A program made the position numbers and the translations under genes. This document shows positions 1-6,849 of a stretch of DNA of 39,966 bases, one piece after another (the stretch's first letter is position 1; every line of letters begins with the position of its first letter). The notes beneath the pieces are model-generated. The model saw only the letters and a program-made list of their open reading frames with translations. It was not told where the DNA came from and did no database searches. This DNA comes from a virus. The DNA is taken from the IMG/VR virus record IMGVR_UViG_3300048839_000162, positions 1-39,966 of that record; one strand, written 5' to 3'.

Positions 1-152
1 AAAACGCTTTGGATGCCCTCGTATGAGCCGTTACCGGCCGCGATGGCGTCCAGCACCAGCTTGTCTCTGAGCGAGTCAGAAAGCGGCTCGTTGGCCTTGC
101 GCCAGGTGGCACGAGCGTGGCCGTCACGGCAACGGTCAGCGTGGTCAGTCAT
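1..152 (-). CDS. Early protein, N-terminal fragment (runs off left edge)
   Basis: An ATG at 150-152 overlaps the TGA of the upstream methyltransferase gene (ATGA), and the frame stays open for 50 codons to the window edge. The protein starts MTDHADRCRDGHARATWRKA, and the last part (LRDKLVLDAIAAGNGSYEG) looks helical. A short helix-turn-helix is possible but not demonstrable from this fragment. It is the most distal early gene visible, and its coupling argues that it is translated. I do not recognise the family, and the C-terminus is outside the window. Confidence 0.6.
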   Translation of the reverse strand, partial: MTDHADRCRDGHARATWRKANEPLSDSLRDKLVLDAIAAGNGSYEGIQSV

Positions 153-1204
153 GCAACCTCCACACGGTTGAAGAGCGGTGCGTCGCCGTGGATGCGACGA
201 CGCGCGAGTTGGACGTATTCGGGATTCAGTTCGATCCCCACAAACGACCGCCCGTGCCGCAGCGACACGACGCCGGTTGTGCCTGAGCCGCAGAACGGAT
301 CGAGGACGGTATCGCCCTCTCGAGATCCGGCGAGAATGCACGGCTCGATTAGTGCTTCGGGAAATGTTGCGAAATGAGCGCCGCTGTATGATTGCGTTGG
401 CACATGCCAGACAGATCGCTTGTTCCGACCATCGACCGTGACGGCGGATTCTCCGCCGTCACGGTCAGCCATGCGGCCGTTCGCGCCCTTTGCCGCACCA
501 TAGCCCTCGCCGCGTGTCGGTTCACGCCGGACGGCCTTCATCGCGCCGTTGGTCTTGGCTCCACCGTTGGCGCGGAATGATCCCATCTGCATCTGTAGCG
601 TTGGCTGCGACAGACGTTCGATACTGGAGTCGGCAAGTGGTTCGAGAATCGCAGTTTGGTCGTAGAAGTAGCGGTCAGCTTTCGTCAACAGGAACAGATA
701 TTCGTGTGCTTTGGTTGGGCGATCAGTGACAGATTCCGGCATCGGGTTTGGCTTCGACCAGATCACATCTGACCGGAGATACCATCCGTCGCTCCGAAGC
801 GCGAACGCCAGCATCCACGGAATCCCTATCAAATCCTTATGCTTGATGCCGCTTCCGTTGAACGTCGCGGCGCTGCGATTGGCAGCGCCGCTCACCGGCG
901 TTGATCGCTGTTGACCGTTGCTGACTGTCTGAGGCACAACCCGGCCGTCGCGGAACGATGCGTAACTGTCACCGATGTTGAGCCACAGAACGCCGTCACG
1001 TCTGAGCGTGCGCCACACGCCACGGAAGACCTCAACCATTGCTTCGATGTATTCGGCCGGTGTCGCCTCTAGCCCGATCTGTCCGTCAACGCCGTAGTCA
1101 CGCAGGCCGAAGTACGGCGGCGACGTGACGACACACTGCACGCTCTCCGGTTCCAAAGACCGCAACACATCGCGCACGTCGCCGCAGTGAATCGTCGCGC
1201 TCAT
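149..1204 (-). CDS. Phage DNA methyltransferase (SPPY type)
   Basis: A 351-residue SAM-dependent DNA methyltransferase. The catalytic motif TSPPY is at residues 27-31 and the SAM-binding motif DPFCGSGT at about 302-309, so the motif order is that of beta-class enzymes (catalytic motif first). The SPPY form is typical of N4-cytosine enzymes, but close phage relatives are often listed only as generic modification methylases, so the target base is uncertain. A long central segment (about 190-265) would be the target-recognition region. The ATG overlaps the stop of the preceding gene (ATGA). No restriction endonuclease is nearby, so this is an orphan enzyme, probably protecting phage DNA from host restriction. 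Confidence 0.9.
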   Translation of the reverse strand: MSATIHCGDVRDVLRSLEPESVQCVVTSPPYFGLRDYGVDGQIGLEATPAEYIEAMVEVFRGVWRTLRRDGVLWLNIGDSYASFRDGRVVPQTVSNGQQRSTPVSGAANRSAATFNGSGIKHKDLIGIPWMLAFALRSDGWYLRSDVIWSKPNPMPESVTDRPTKAHEYLFLLTKADRYFYDQTAILEPLADSSIERLSQPTLQMQMGSFRANGGAKTNGAMKAVRREPTRGEGYGAAKGANGRMADRDGGESAVTVDGRNKRSVWHVPTQSYSGAHFATFPEALIEPCILAGSREGDTVLDPFCGSGTTGVVSLRHGRSFVGIELNPEYVQLARRRIHGDAPLFNRVEVA

Positions 1205-1572
1205 CGCAGCGCCGCCAGCTTCTCTCTGAGCCGTGACACTGGCCGATCTTGCGGCTCGGCCACCGGCACGCGCATCTCAGCAGGGATGACGACCGGCCGG
1301 ACTGGCGGCTTGCGCGTCCGCTTCGGGTTCCACTTGACGACGGGCGGATGCTCGATCACCGGCTCGGGTTCCGGTTCCACCGGCCGTGGATTCACCAGCC
1401 TGAGCGGGGATCGCAGCACACGCACGACCACACCCGGCCAGCAGGTCAACGCCACATCGACATAGAGGGGACCGAGTTCGGTGATTTTGCCGGTCATGCC
1501 GTCGAGGCAGCGGCCCCATTCGTCATCGCCAGTGACGCGGACCAGATCGTCAATGCGAAGGTCATCGCTCAT
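1201..1572 (-). CDS. Small KOW/SH3-barrel-like protein next to recT
   Basis: 123 residues. The first 60 (LRIDDLVRVTGDDEWGR, then GMTGKITELGPLYVDVAL) look like a KOW or small SH3-type barrel. A proline-rich linker (PRPVEPEPEPV) and a basic tail (KRTRKPPVRP) follow. ATGA overlaps couple it to the annealing protein gene upstream and the methyltransferase gene downstream, suggesting a role in DNA metabolism. The domain call rests on residue pattern only. Confidence 0.65.
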   Translation of the reverse strand: MSDDLRIDDLVRVTGDDEWGRCLDGMTGKITELGPLYVDVALTCWPGVVVRVLRSPLRLVNPRPVEPEPEPVIEHPPVVKWNPKRTRKPPVRPVVIPAEMRVPVAEPQDRPVSRLREKLAALR

Positions 1573-2510
1573 ACCGGCAACGCCCCCTGCCCCGCGTCAG
1601 CAGCGTCCTGCTTGCCTCTGAGCCGGTTGTACGCGGCGTTGTAGGCTCCCGTGACCTCGTCGTCGCTTTCGAGTCCTGCGGCCCGTATACGGGCTTTCAG
1701 CGCGGTCAGGTCGCGGCGATCGTCAACGGTTCGCAGTGCGTCGAGGATGTCCCGAATCTCAGCGTGCAGGTCGATCACTTCGACCTCATCCTGCATGGAT
1801 GGTTCGTAGGCGACCTCAATCTCGGTGTGACTGTCCACCACGCGCTCGTCGAGGTACGCACCTGCCTGCGCGCTGGTCAGCTCGTCGCTGGAATCGACGC
1901 CGAACGTCTCGGTCAACGCCTGATGCCGCGCCTCGCGGTCAATCCCGGCCTCGGCGTCGGCAGCGTGGATGGCACGCAACTGCGCCGCCGATGACCGCTC
2001 TTCGACGCCCGGCAGGTTGAGCGGGAACGCGGCCCGTAGCGCCCGGTGCATGGCGCGCTTCTGTGCGATCTCCGGCAGCCAGCGGCGTGCGACCGGGTTC
2101 TGCTCGGCGGGGCCACCAGCGCGCCCGAACGCTTTCGTCGGCCGGCTGCGATCCTTGCGGTAGACGACGCACTTCCAGACCGCCTCGCCCTCATGCGCGC
2201 CCAACGCGCGATGCTCGGCTTCGGTGGCCGGTTCGAGGTCGTAGCCGTCGAACATCGGGTGGTTGTCCGCGATGCGGATGCGGCCGGCGATGGTGACGTA
2301 GGGCTTGCCCTGGTACGGGATCAGCTCCTCCATGAACGGGTCGAGCTGGTAGGCCAGCGCCACCCGCGCCACATCGAGCGCCGTCTGCCGGTTGAGATCC
2401 TTCGGCCACTTCGGCAGCAGTTGCTCGGCAAGGGCCGTCATCTGCTGCCGGTCAATGGCGGTCACTTCATGGATGGTTGCCAGTTCGGTGCGTGGGTTGG
2501 TGTTGCTCAT
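1569..2510 (-). CDS. recT: RecT-family single-strand annealing protein
   Basis: 313 residues. The N-terminal two thirds carry the RecT/Bet pattern: an N-terminal helix region, then ALDVARVALAYQLDPFMEEL, YVTIAGRIRIADNHP, and a segment around AQKRAMHRALRAAFPLNLPG. RecT proteins anneal complementary single strands during phage recombination and replication. The last 90 residues are acidic and variable. The start is ATG 2508-2510, preceded by GAAGGG. No exonuclease partner (RecE or lambda exo type) lies in the visible early region; it may be beyond the left edge. Confidence 0.85.
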   Translation of the reverse strand: MSNTNPRTELATIHEVTAIDRQQMTALAEQLLPKWPKDLNRQTALDVARVALAYQLDPFMEELIPYQGKPYVTIAGRIRIADNHPMFDGYDLEPATEAEHRALGAHEGEAVWKCVVYRKDRSRPTKAFGRAGGPAEQNPVARRWLPEIAQKRAMHRALRAAFPLNLPGVEERSSAAQLRAIHAADAEAGIDREARHQALTETFGVDSSDELTSAQAGAYLDERVVDSHTEIEVAYEPSMQDEVEVIDLHAEIRDILDALRTVDDRRDLTALKARIRAAGLESDDEVTGAYNAAYNRLRGKQDAADAGQGALPV

Positions 2511-2562
2511 CTCGTGTTGCCCTTCCGTTCCGGCGCGACATCGCCGCGTCGGGTGGTGCGTG

Positions 2563-2859
2563 CTAGTCAGCTGCTATCGCGTCCCATGACGCTTGGTCGA
2601 GGTAACGTTCGCGCCAGTAGCGGTCGCGGTTCTTCTGCCGTCTGCACTCGCGACACTGCCGCTTGCCGTTGCCGTTCGGCGCGATGTAGGTGTTTTCAGG
2701 GGTGAACGCGTGACCGTGCTTACAGTGCGTCTTGTCGCGATTCACTTTGCTGCGCCGGATGGCATCGAGCGTCCCGTAGCGGCGCAGTCGCTGGTAGTGC
2801 ATGAAGCAGAGTCCGCGTGCCTGGATCGGGCGGTCGCAGCCGTTAGCAGAACAGGTCAT
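2563..2859 (-). CDS. Phage zinc-finger / HNH-like protein
   Basis: 98 residues with two cysteine/histidine clusters. The N-terminal one reads [20 protein letters not shown]; the C-terminal one contains [14 protein letters not shown] followed by CRECRRQ. This arrangement is common in actinophage-type proteins annotated as HNH endonucleases, but a full catalytic HNH signature is not obvious. The start is ATG 2857-2859, two bases after the stop of the preceding gene. Its N-terminal cluster resembles the product of the gene at 2862-3233, suggesting an old tandem duplication. Nuclease activity is only inferred. Confidence 0.7.
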   Translation of the reverse strand: MTCSANGCDRPIQARGLCFMHYQRLRRYGTLDAIRRSKVNRDKTHCKHGHAFTPENTYIAPNGNGKRQCRECRRQKNRDRYWRERYLDQASWDAIAAD

Positions 2860-2861
2860 CG

Positions 2862-3233
2862 CTAATCAGCCGCCAGTTCCAGCGCGACGGCTTCAGTCAG
2901 ATCCGGCTGCGGCGTCATCATCCATGCCGCGTGCTCGGCGTGATCGGCCAGGTATGCCGCGCTGTGCGTTCCGTCACGACGGGCATAGATGCGACCGGGG
3001 ATACTGGCAACGGAGGCGGTTGGGAGTCGCACCGCTGCCGGACGGTCTTCCTGTTTGACGGGACACGGCATCGACTCAACGTGGTTTCGGTTTGGCGAAC
3101 GCGACAACGTGATTGAAACTGGGAGACTTCGATCTTCCGGAGTACGCCAATACCACCGCTGGTAGTGGAGACTGCACCATCCTCGTGCAATGGCGTGTCG
3201 TCCGCATCCCTCAACTGCGCATGTCCGTTGCAT
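2862..3233 (-). CDS. Small zinc-finger protein
   Basis: 123 residues from ATG 3231-3233, which has a strong site (GGGAGGACAAC before ATG). A longer form starting at 3269 is possible but less well supported. The first 30 residues hold a CxxxxC..C..H knuckle ([20 protein letters not shown]), the type that usually opens phage HNH endonucleases. The remainder has no HNH core that I can see. It could be a decayed homing-type nuclease or a DNA- or RNA-binding protein. Confidence 0.65.
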   Translation of the reverse strand: MQRTCAVEGCGRHAIARGWCSLHYQRWYWRTPEDRSLPVSITLSRSPNRNHVESMPCPVKQEDRPAAVRLPTASVASIPGRIYARRDGTHSAAYLADHAEHAAWMMTPQPDLTEAVALELAAD

Positions 3234-3278
3234 GTTGTCCTCCCAGTGACCGGCGCGCTCGTGTGGCACGCGCCGCGA

Positions 3279-3422
3279 TTAGATAACCAGCCGTCCGATG
3301 CGATAGATCACGAGGGCGACGAGTCCGCCGAGCGTCCAACAGAGCATCGAGACAATCAGGTGCGCTGCCAGATGGCTGATCGGCAACACGTCCTCGTCGT
3401 TCCGGTTCCACGAGACGCCCAT
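3279..3422 (-). CDS. 47-residue single-span membrane protein
   Basis: ATG 3420-3422 overlaps the stop of the preceding gene by one base (TGATG). The protein has a charged N-terminus (WNRNDED) and one hydrophobic stretch (about residues 18-42, LAAHLIVSMLCWTLGGLVAL), then a short basic end. Small early membrane proteins of temperate phages sometimes act in superinfection exclusion or host takeover, but nothing here shows which. Confidence 0.6.
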   Translation of the reverse strand: MGVSWNRNDEDVLPISHLAAHLIVSMLCWTLGGLVALVIYRIGRLVI

Positions 3423-3796
3423 CACAGCTCCCCTTCCCCGCCGCACTTCGAGCACGCGAACGACGCCATCTCGACGTCTATGCCGTTCCACTGCGTACCG
3501 CGCACTTCCCACCAGTCATCAGCGGCCAGCGGCTCGTTGCACGCAGGACAGCGCAGCGCGTCGTCGTCGGCGTGGTCGTTGCAGTCCTGGGTAATCTCAT
3601 TCAGCGGGTCGTATCCGTGGGACGCAGCACGCGCCGCGTCGGTCGGGTGGATGGCGTGCCTCCACGACATCGCCCGCAGCGTCTCGATGCTCGGCAGTTC
3701 GACCGCAAAGACGCCATCGGCGGCGTCGAAGGATGCGGCCAGCGCAGCGGCTTGCTCGTCGGTCAGCAGCGCGTGGCCGGCGTCGGGGCGGTTCAT
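3422..3796 (-). CDS. Zinc-ribbon phage protein
   Basis: 124 residues. ATG 3794-3796 overlaps the upstream stop (ATGA). The C-terminal third has two knuckles, CPAC at about residues 83-86 and CSKC at about 115-118, forming a treble-clef or rubredoxin-like zinc ribbon. The N-terminal part is helical and acidic. Function unknown; a nucleic-acid-binding or structural zinc role is a reasonable guess. Confidence 0.65.
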   Translation of the reverse strand: MNRPDAGHALLTDEQAAALAASFDAADGVFAVELPSIETLRAMSWRHAIHPTDAARAASHGYDPLNEITQDCNDHADDDALRCPACNEPLAADDWWEVRGTQWNGIDVEMASFACSKCGGEGEL

Positions 3797-4530
3797 CGTT
3801 CGGCCTCCGCTTCCGGTGTCATCGCGTAGCAGCCGTATTCGTCACAGCCGACGAGCGGACACAAAGCACCGTGTGCTTTCGGAACCAGATCAGGGCGAGT
3901 GAGGTAGAGATTCGCAAGGAAAACGGCAGCGCCGAACGTGTTACCGCTGTGGCTCTCGTCCATCGCGGGACACGCCTCACGCTGCTGTTCGTAGGACATA
4001 TCGCGGAACGCGGTCAGCGCATCCTCGTCGGGGAATGCCTCAGCGAACGCGACTGCCTGCTCACAGGTGAACAGTTCGTAGGACTCGTGCTGCCAGCCGA
4101 AGTCGGCTCGGCGTCGGCGGAAGTTGTGAATGCGTTCTTGGAATATGGCAGGCAGTGCCGCAATGCGGAGGTCATGCTCCGGCTTGTCGCGCTCATACTC
4201 GGCGCGCTTCTTGGCGTCGCGTTCGGCCATCTCGCGCTCGAACCGCGCTCGGTATTCCTGTTCGGATTCGTAGCGGTACACGATGTCATCAACGGCAACG
4301 CCGCGCACCGTGTATCCGATGCCGCGCCCCCAGAGTGTGATCGTGTCGCCCGGTTGGGGAGTGTGGAGTGGCGTGAACGGATAGACGAACATGTTCCAGC
4401 CGTCATCCATCTTGATCGTCCAGCCGTCGCCGTCCCGCTCGACTTCGGTGATCGTCGGCGTCCATCGCTCAGGATCATCGAACGCACGCATGGCGAGTTC
4501 GGTCGCCGGAATGTGTTGGTTCTTGCTCAT
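3793..4530 (-). CDS. Conserved-looking phage early protein, unknown function
   Basis: 245 residues from ATG 4528-4530, which overlaps the upstream stop (ATGA); the longer frame to 4908 is read-through over neighbouring genes. An N-terminal beta-rich domain (about 20-85: TITEVERDGDGWTIKMDDGW, then PQPGDTITLWG) is followed by a charged coiled helix (about 90-125, EQEYRARFEREMAERDAKKR), a helical region and a C-terminal cysteine cluster (CPLVGCDEYGC). I do not recognise a named family. Confidence 0.65.
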   Translation of the reverse strand: MSKNQHIPATELAMRAFDDPERWTPTITEVERDGDGWTIKMDDGWNMFVYPFTPLHTPQPGDTITLWGRGIGYTVRGVAVDDIVYRYESEQEYRARFEREMAERDAKKRAEYERDKPEHDLRIAALPAIFQERIHNFRRRRADFGWQHESYELFTCEQAVAFAEAFPDEDALTAFRDMSYEQQREACPAMDESHSGNTFGAAVFLANLYLTRPDLVPKAHGALCPLVGCDEYGCYAMTPEAEAER

Positions 4531-4793
4531 GCTGGTTCCAATCCAGGCAGGTCGCGTTGCCCCATGGCCCGTTGCAGGTCTGCTGGAATCGCGACCCATT
4601 CCTTCATCTCGTCGATCAGTAGGCTCACCTGTCGTCGATCTAGTGCGCCGAACCGATGACCGAACCGTGTCTGGCAATGTGAGTCGAGCATGTGATCGGG
4701 CAAGTGCAGTTGTCGTTGCATCCCTCGCACGTAGTTGATCTGCGGCTCGGTTGGCAGGATCGGCTGGTCCCAGTCGTCCCACTCGTCGTTCAT
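4527..4793 (-). CDS. Small helical early protein
   Basis: 88 residues from ATG 4791-4793, overlapping the preceding TGA by one base (TGATG); a GTG three bases upstream is an alternative start. The pattern TEPQINYVRGMQRQLHL, followed by LDRRQVSLLIDEMKEW, resembles the short helical module at the ends of several phage recombination and SSB-associated proteins. That link is a pattern match by eye. Confidence 0.6.
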   Translation of the reverse strand: MNDEWDDWDQPILPTEPQINYVRGMQRQLHLPDHMLDSHCQTRFGHRFGALDRRQVSLLIDEMKEWVAIPADLQRAMGQRDLPGLEPA

Positions 4794-5014
4794 CACTCAT
4801 CAATCCGTTCCACGACGGTGCAGCCGGTCGTGTCGTACCGCTCGTACAGCCGTTCGCTGACCGCCCCGTACCCATGCGACGGGTGGAAGACCAGCAGGAT
4901 CGGCACATGCCGTCGCTGCGCGTTCGTGACCGCCCGTCGCCGCGCCCACCCGTGCGACTTGAACCAGCGGATCATGTCGAGACTGAGCGGTTCCCGTTGT
5001 GTGGTTGTGCTCAT
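4793..5014 (-). CDS. 73-residue early protein, unknown
   Basis: ATG 5012-5014 has an AAGGA site nine bases upstream. The basic N-terminal half (MIRWFKSHGWARRRAVTNAQ) is followed by a beta-type segment (VPILLVFHPSHGYG). No family recognised. It is the first gene after the palindrome and hairpin at 5045-5099, so it may open a sub-operon, and its stop is coupled to the next gene by TGATG. Confidence 0.6.
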   Translation of the reverse strand: MSTTTQREPLSLDMIRWFKSHGWARRRAVTNAQRRHVPILLVFHPSHGYGAVSERLYERYDTTGCTVVERIDE

Positions 5015-5044
5015 TTGGGTATCCTTCGTTCATCTCACTGGTGT

Positions 5045-5058
5045 GTTGTCCAGACAAC
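5045..5058. promoter_or_regulatory. Palindrome, possible operator
   Basis: GTTGTC-CA-GACAAC is a perfect 6-bp inverted repeat with a 2-bp centre, 31 bp before the start of the gene at 4793-5014. The size and symmetry suit a dimeric repressor. On the minus strand a TTGTCT is followed after 17 bp by GATGAA, a weak promoter-like pair overlapping the palindrome. Confidence 0.3.
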
Positions 5059-5075
5059 CAGCTCAGTTCCTCGCG

Positions 5076-5099
5076 AGAGCCGCTTTCCCGAGCGGCTCT
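5076..5099 (-). terminator. Intergenic hairpin, terminator-like without U-run
   Basis: AGAGCCGCT (5076-5084) and AGCGGCTCT (5091-5099) form a perfect 9-bp stem with a 6-base loop, directly after the TAA of the gene at 5099-5386. No T-run follows on the minus strand, so it may be a weak terminator, an RNA stability element or an attenuator. Confidence 0.45.
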
Positions 5100-5386
5100 T
5101 ACGCTGCCGTCGATTCGTCGCGGATGGCGCGCATCCGGCGCGGTCGCTTGCCGGTGCGAATCGTCGTCAGCAGCGCGGTTCCGACACTGACGACCTCGTT
5201 GATCTCTTCTTCGACCGCCGTGATCGCGCCCTGCGTCTCACGCATCGAGTCGAGCAACCGCTGCTCAGCCGGGGTGATCTGCGGCCCGCCCGCGCTCTCG
5301 GGGTCCGTCACCATCCGCATCGCCAGAATCTGATCGTCCATCAGCCGCTCGCTGATCTCCTGCGGCCAACCGGGTAGCTGTGGCAT
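5099..5386 (-). CDS. 95-residue early protein with coiled coil
   Basis: The start at ATG 5384-5386 is set by AAGGAG six bases upstream; the longer frame to 5473 lacks support. The protein begins MPQLPGWPQEISERLMDDQI. A central helix (TPAEQRLLDSMRETQGAI, continuing into AVEEEINEVV) is coiled-coil-like, and a basic end follows (RTGKRPRRMR). Family not recognised. Confidence 0.6.
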   Translation of the reverse strand: MPQLPGWPQEISERLMDDQILAMRMVTDPESAGGPQITPAEQRLLDSMRETQGAITAVEEEINEVVSVGTALLTTIRTGKRPRRMRAIRDESTAA

Positions 5387-5387
5387 C

Positions 5388-5642
5388 TCAGTCTCCTTGC
5401 CATTCACGGGAACTGACCGAACCCGTGCTACTGTCGTTGTGCTGGTCAGTACCAGCCTCGTGACCACCATCACAGCGGGGAGCGCGGGGGTTCACGTCCG
5501 CAGCGGTCAGCCTGACGATGGTCACGAGGCTGACGGCGGCTTTCACCGCACGCCAGCAGAAGAGGGAGGGAGAGGGTAGAGGTGTTCGGAGGTATTGCGG
5601 AACGCTGCCGTAGCAGGCGTCGAAAGTCTTTAGGGTCTTCAC
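5388..5642 (-). CDS. Doubtful 84-residue ORF
   Basis: GTG 5640-5642 overlaps the TGA of the preceding gene (GTGA) and has GAGGCGG upstream, which favours translation. Against it, the protein has no recognisable pattern, and the DNA holds a 12-bp inverted repeat pair (5454-5465 and 5520-5531) suggesting a regulatory spacer. Either a small fast-evolving protein or a non-coding leader for the gene at 5099-5386. Confidence 0.3.
   Translation of the reverse strand: MKTLKTFDACYGSVPQYLRTPLPSPSLFCWRAVKAAVSLVTIVRLTAADVNPRAPRCDGGHEAGTDQHNDSSTGSVSSREWQGD
5454..5531. repeat. 12-bp inverted repeat pair
   Basis: AGCCTCGTGACC (5454-5465) is repeated inverted as GGTCACGAGGCT (5520-5531), separated by 54 bases. 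An extra ATC/GAT match lies just inside if a three-base bulge is allowed. It could fold into a large stem in early-operon mRNA or bind a protein looping the DNA. Confidence 0.45.
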
Positions 5643-5827
5643 GCTGCCGCCTCGTTCGTCTTTGCAGCGTTCGCCTCACGAGCGATGCGCAACTGATCCA
5701 ACTCGCGAACCACATCGGCCCAGCGCGGGTCACTGAGGATCGCTTGCCACTCCGGCGAGTCGAGGTCGTCATGCCACTCCGGCAGCGGGTCGTCGTATGC
5801 CGTCGCGGTCAATCGCTTACGCGGCAC
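5639..5827 (-). CDS. 62-residue early protein
   Basis: GTG 5825-5827 is the likely start because AGGAGG lies six bases upstream; the upstream part of the open frame codes a low-quality sequence. The gene overlaps the end of the ribbon-helix-helix gene by 11 bases. The protein is charged and helical (PLPEWHDDLDSPEWQAILSD, then WADVVRELDQLRIA). Function unknown; as second gene of the early operon it may modulate the switch. Confidence 0.6.
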   Translation of the reverse strand: MPRKRLTATAYDDPLPEWHDDLDSPEWQAILSDPRWADVVRELDQLRIAREANAAKTNEAAA

Positions 5828-6041
5828 TGGTGGCCTCCTGATCGGGAGTAGTAGCACCAATGATAGCAGCGTCCCTGCTATTGACGGCCAAAAAAAGATC
5901 GACCGCTTCACGAAGCAGAACCGATCGATGTGTCCGACGATGCTTGACGATCAGATCGAGCTTTTCCAACTGGTCAGGATCGAGCGCGACCGAAGTCGGA
6001 ACCGCCGTCCGCTTGATAGGAGCTTGTCGCGTGGTTGCCAT
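5817..6041 (-). CDS. Ribbon-helix-helix (CopG/Arc-like) regulator, first early gene
   Basis: 74 residues from ATG 6039-6041, with a near-perfect AGGAGG site (CAGGAGGACAG before ATG). After a basic arm (TTRQAPIKRTAVPT), a beta strand (SVALD) and two helices (DQLEKLDLIVKHR; HRSVLLREAVDLFLA) match the RHH fold, which binds operator DNA as a dimer of dimers. It is the first gene of the leftward early operon, the place of cro in lambda, so it is a candidate counter-repressor or autoregulator. The in-frame extension to 6083 would run through the promoter and is rejected. Confidence 0.75.
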   Translation of the reverse strand: MATTRQAPIKRTAVPTSVALDPDQLEKLDLIVKHRRTHRSVLLREAVDLFLAVNSRDAAIIGATTPDQEATSAA

Positions 6042-6070
6042 CTGTCCTCCTGCTAGTAGCGTTACTACTA

Positions 6071-6099
6071 ATCCTAGCAGCACTAGCAGCGTGTGTCAA
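6071..6099 (-). promoter_or_regulatory. Early leftward promoter
   Basis: On the minus strand TTGACA (6099-6094) is followed after exactly 17 bp by TAGGAT (6076-6071). This is close to the sigma70 consensus and puts the transcript start near 6064, about 23 bases before the RHH ATG. CTAGCAG repeats overlap the spacer and -10, so occupancy by a repressor would block RNA polymerase. Confidence 0.7.
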
Positions 6100-6128
6100 T
6101 ACACTTTAGTAAACAGATGCGCTACTAT
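6100..6128 (+). promoter_or_regulatory. Weak candidate repressor promoter
   Basis: TACTAT at 6123-6128 fits a -10 element (4 of 6), but no good -35 lies 16-18 bp upstream (TACACT at 6100-6105 is poor), as is common for promoters needing activation by their own repressor. The start would fall near 6135, next to an in-frame GTG at 6136. Confidence 0.3.
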
Positions 6129-6177
6129 CGCCATCGTGCCTAGCAGTGGCGTTGATGGACGAAAGGGCTGGCTCTCG

Positions 6178-6828
6178 GTGGAGTTCGTCGGGCAGGTCAT
6201 CAAGCGTAAACGACTGGCGTTAAAGCTGACGCAGGAAGACCTTGAAGAGCGAACCGGGTTCACGCAGTCCTATATCAGCCAGGTCGAACGCGGGGAGACA
6301 CGCCAACCGAGCCGCGAACGTCTGCGCGCCTTCGCTGATGCGCTCAATCTCGATTACAACGAACTGCTCAGGATCGCGGACTATGCGCCGGAGTATGCCG
6401 GCGATCCACGGAAGGGAGTTGATGCCGGAGAAGAACGTACCTACCGAACGAAGGCGAAGGTTCCGGCAGATGCCGCGCGGTGGGCGGTCATGCTGGACGA
6501 GTACGAAGGGCGAGACGTGCAGGTACCAGTGAGTTGGATTGCCAGCGCGGCCTACCCACTCTTTGCCGTTGACGTGTCGGGGGATTGCCTCGAATCACTG
6601 CATATCGTGGATGGCGACATCGTGATCCTTGAGGAGTATCACGATCAGCCCATCGCAGACGGCAAAGTCGTCCTGGTTCAAGTCGATGGAGGATACACCC
6701 TCAAACGATGGTTTCAGCGTGACGGGGGTCACGCGGAACTGCGCGACGGCGACGATGCCATCGCCTACGTGTTGTCGGAGGCAGTGCCGTTTGAGGTGCA
6801 TGGGGTGTTCTACAGGCTGGTCAGGTAA
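6178..6828 (+). CDS. Phage repressor: HTH plus S24/LexA-like domain
   Basis: 216 residues from GTG 6178-6180, preceded by GAAAGGG; GTG 6136 is an alternative giving 14 more residues. Residues 5-65 are a helix-turn-helix of the HTH_3/Cro-CI type (KLTQEDLEERTGFTQSYISQ). Residues about 117-216 match the S24 peptidase-like fold of CI and LexA: VSGDCLESLHIVDGD at 133-147, then GYTLKRW with Lys176 at the general-base position. The usual GDSM nucleophile serine is Cys137, and I see no Ala-Gly cleavage site at the usual spacing, so RecA-driven self-cleavage may be lost or changed. It likely silences the divergent early promoter. Confidence 0.85.
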   Translation: MEFVGQVIKRKRLALKLTQEDLEERTGFTQSYISQVERGETRQPSRERLRAFADALNLDYNELLRIADYAPEYAGDPRKGVDAGEERTYRTKAKVPADAARWAVMLDEYEGRDVQVPVSWIASAAYPLFAVDVSGDCLESLHIVDGDIVILEEYHDQPIADGKVVLVQVDGGYTLKRWFQRDGGHAELRDGDDAIAYVLSEAVPFEVHGVFYRLVR

Positions 6829-6849
6829 GACGGGGGCCACACATGAAGA

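Larger units (their letters stand above)
6050..6146. promoter_or_regulatory. Cluster of CTAGCAG half-sites, candidate repressor operators
   Basis: The divergent spacer holds CTGCTAG at 6050-6056, and its complement form CTAGCAG at 6074-6080, 6083-6089 and 6140-6146. CTGCTAGT (6050-6057) and ACTAGCAG (6082-6089) form a perfect 8-bp inverted repeat. Two copies lie within the spacer and -10 of the early promoter, one next to the ribosome binding site of the RHH gene and one near the repressor start. The repressor, the RHH protein or both may bind here. Confidence 0.55.

Noticed and set aside
2563-2859. Confident HNH homing endonuclease
   Set aside because: Cysteine clusters are present but a complete HNH catalytic core could not be identified by eye.
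3733-4659. 308-codon plus-strand ORF
   Set aside because: Antisense to the coupled genes at 3422-3796, 3793-4530 and 4527-4793; no binding site and no recognisable motif.
5860-6177. Long N-terminal extension of the repressor frame
   Set aside because: It runs antisense through the RHH gene and the early promoter, has no ribosome site, and has no domain pattern before residue 107.
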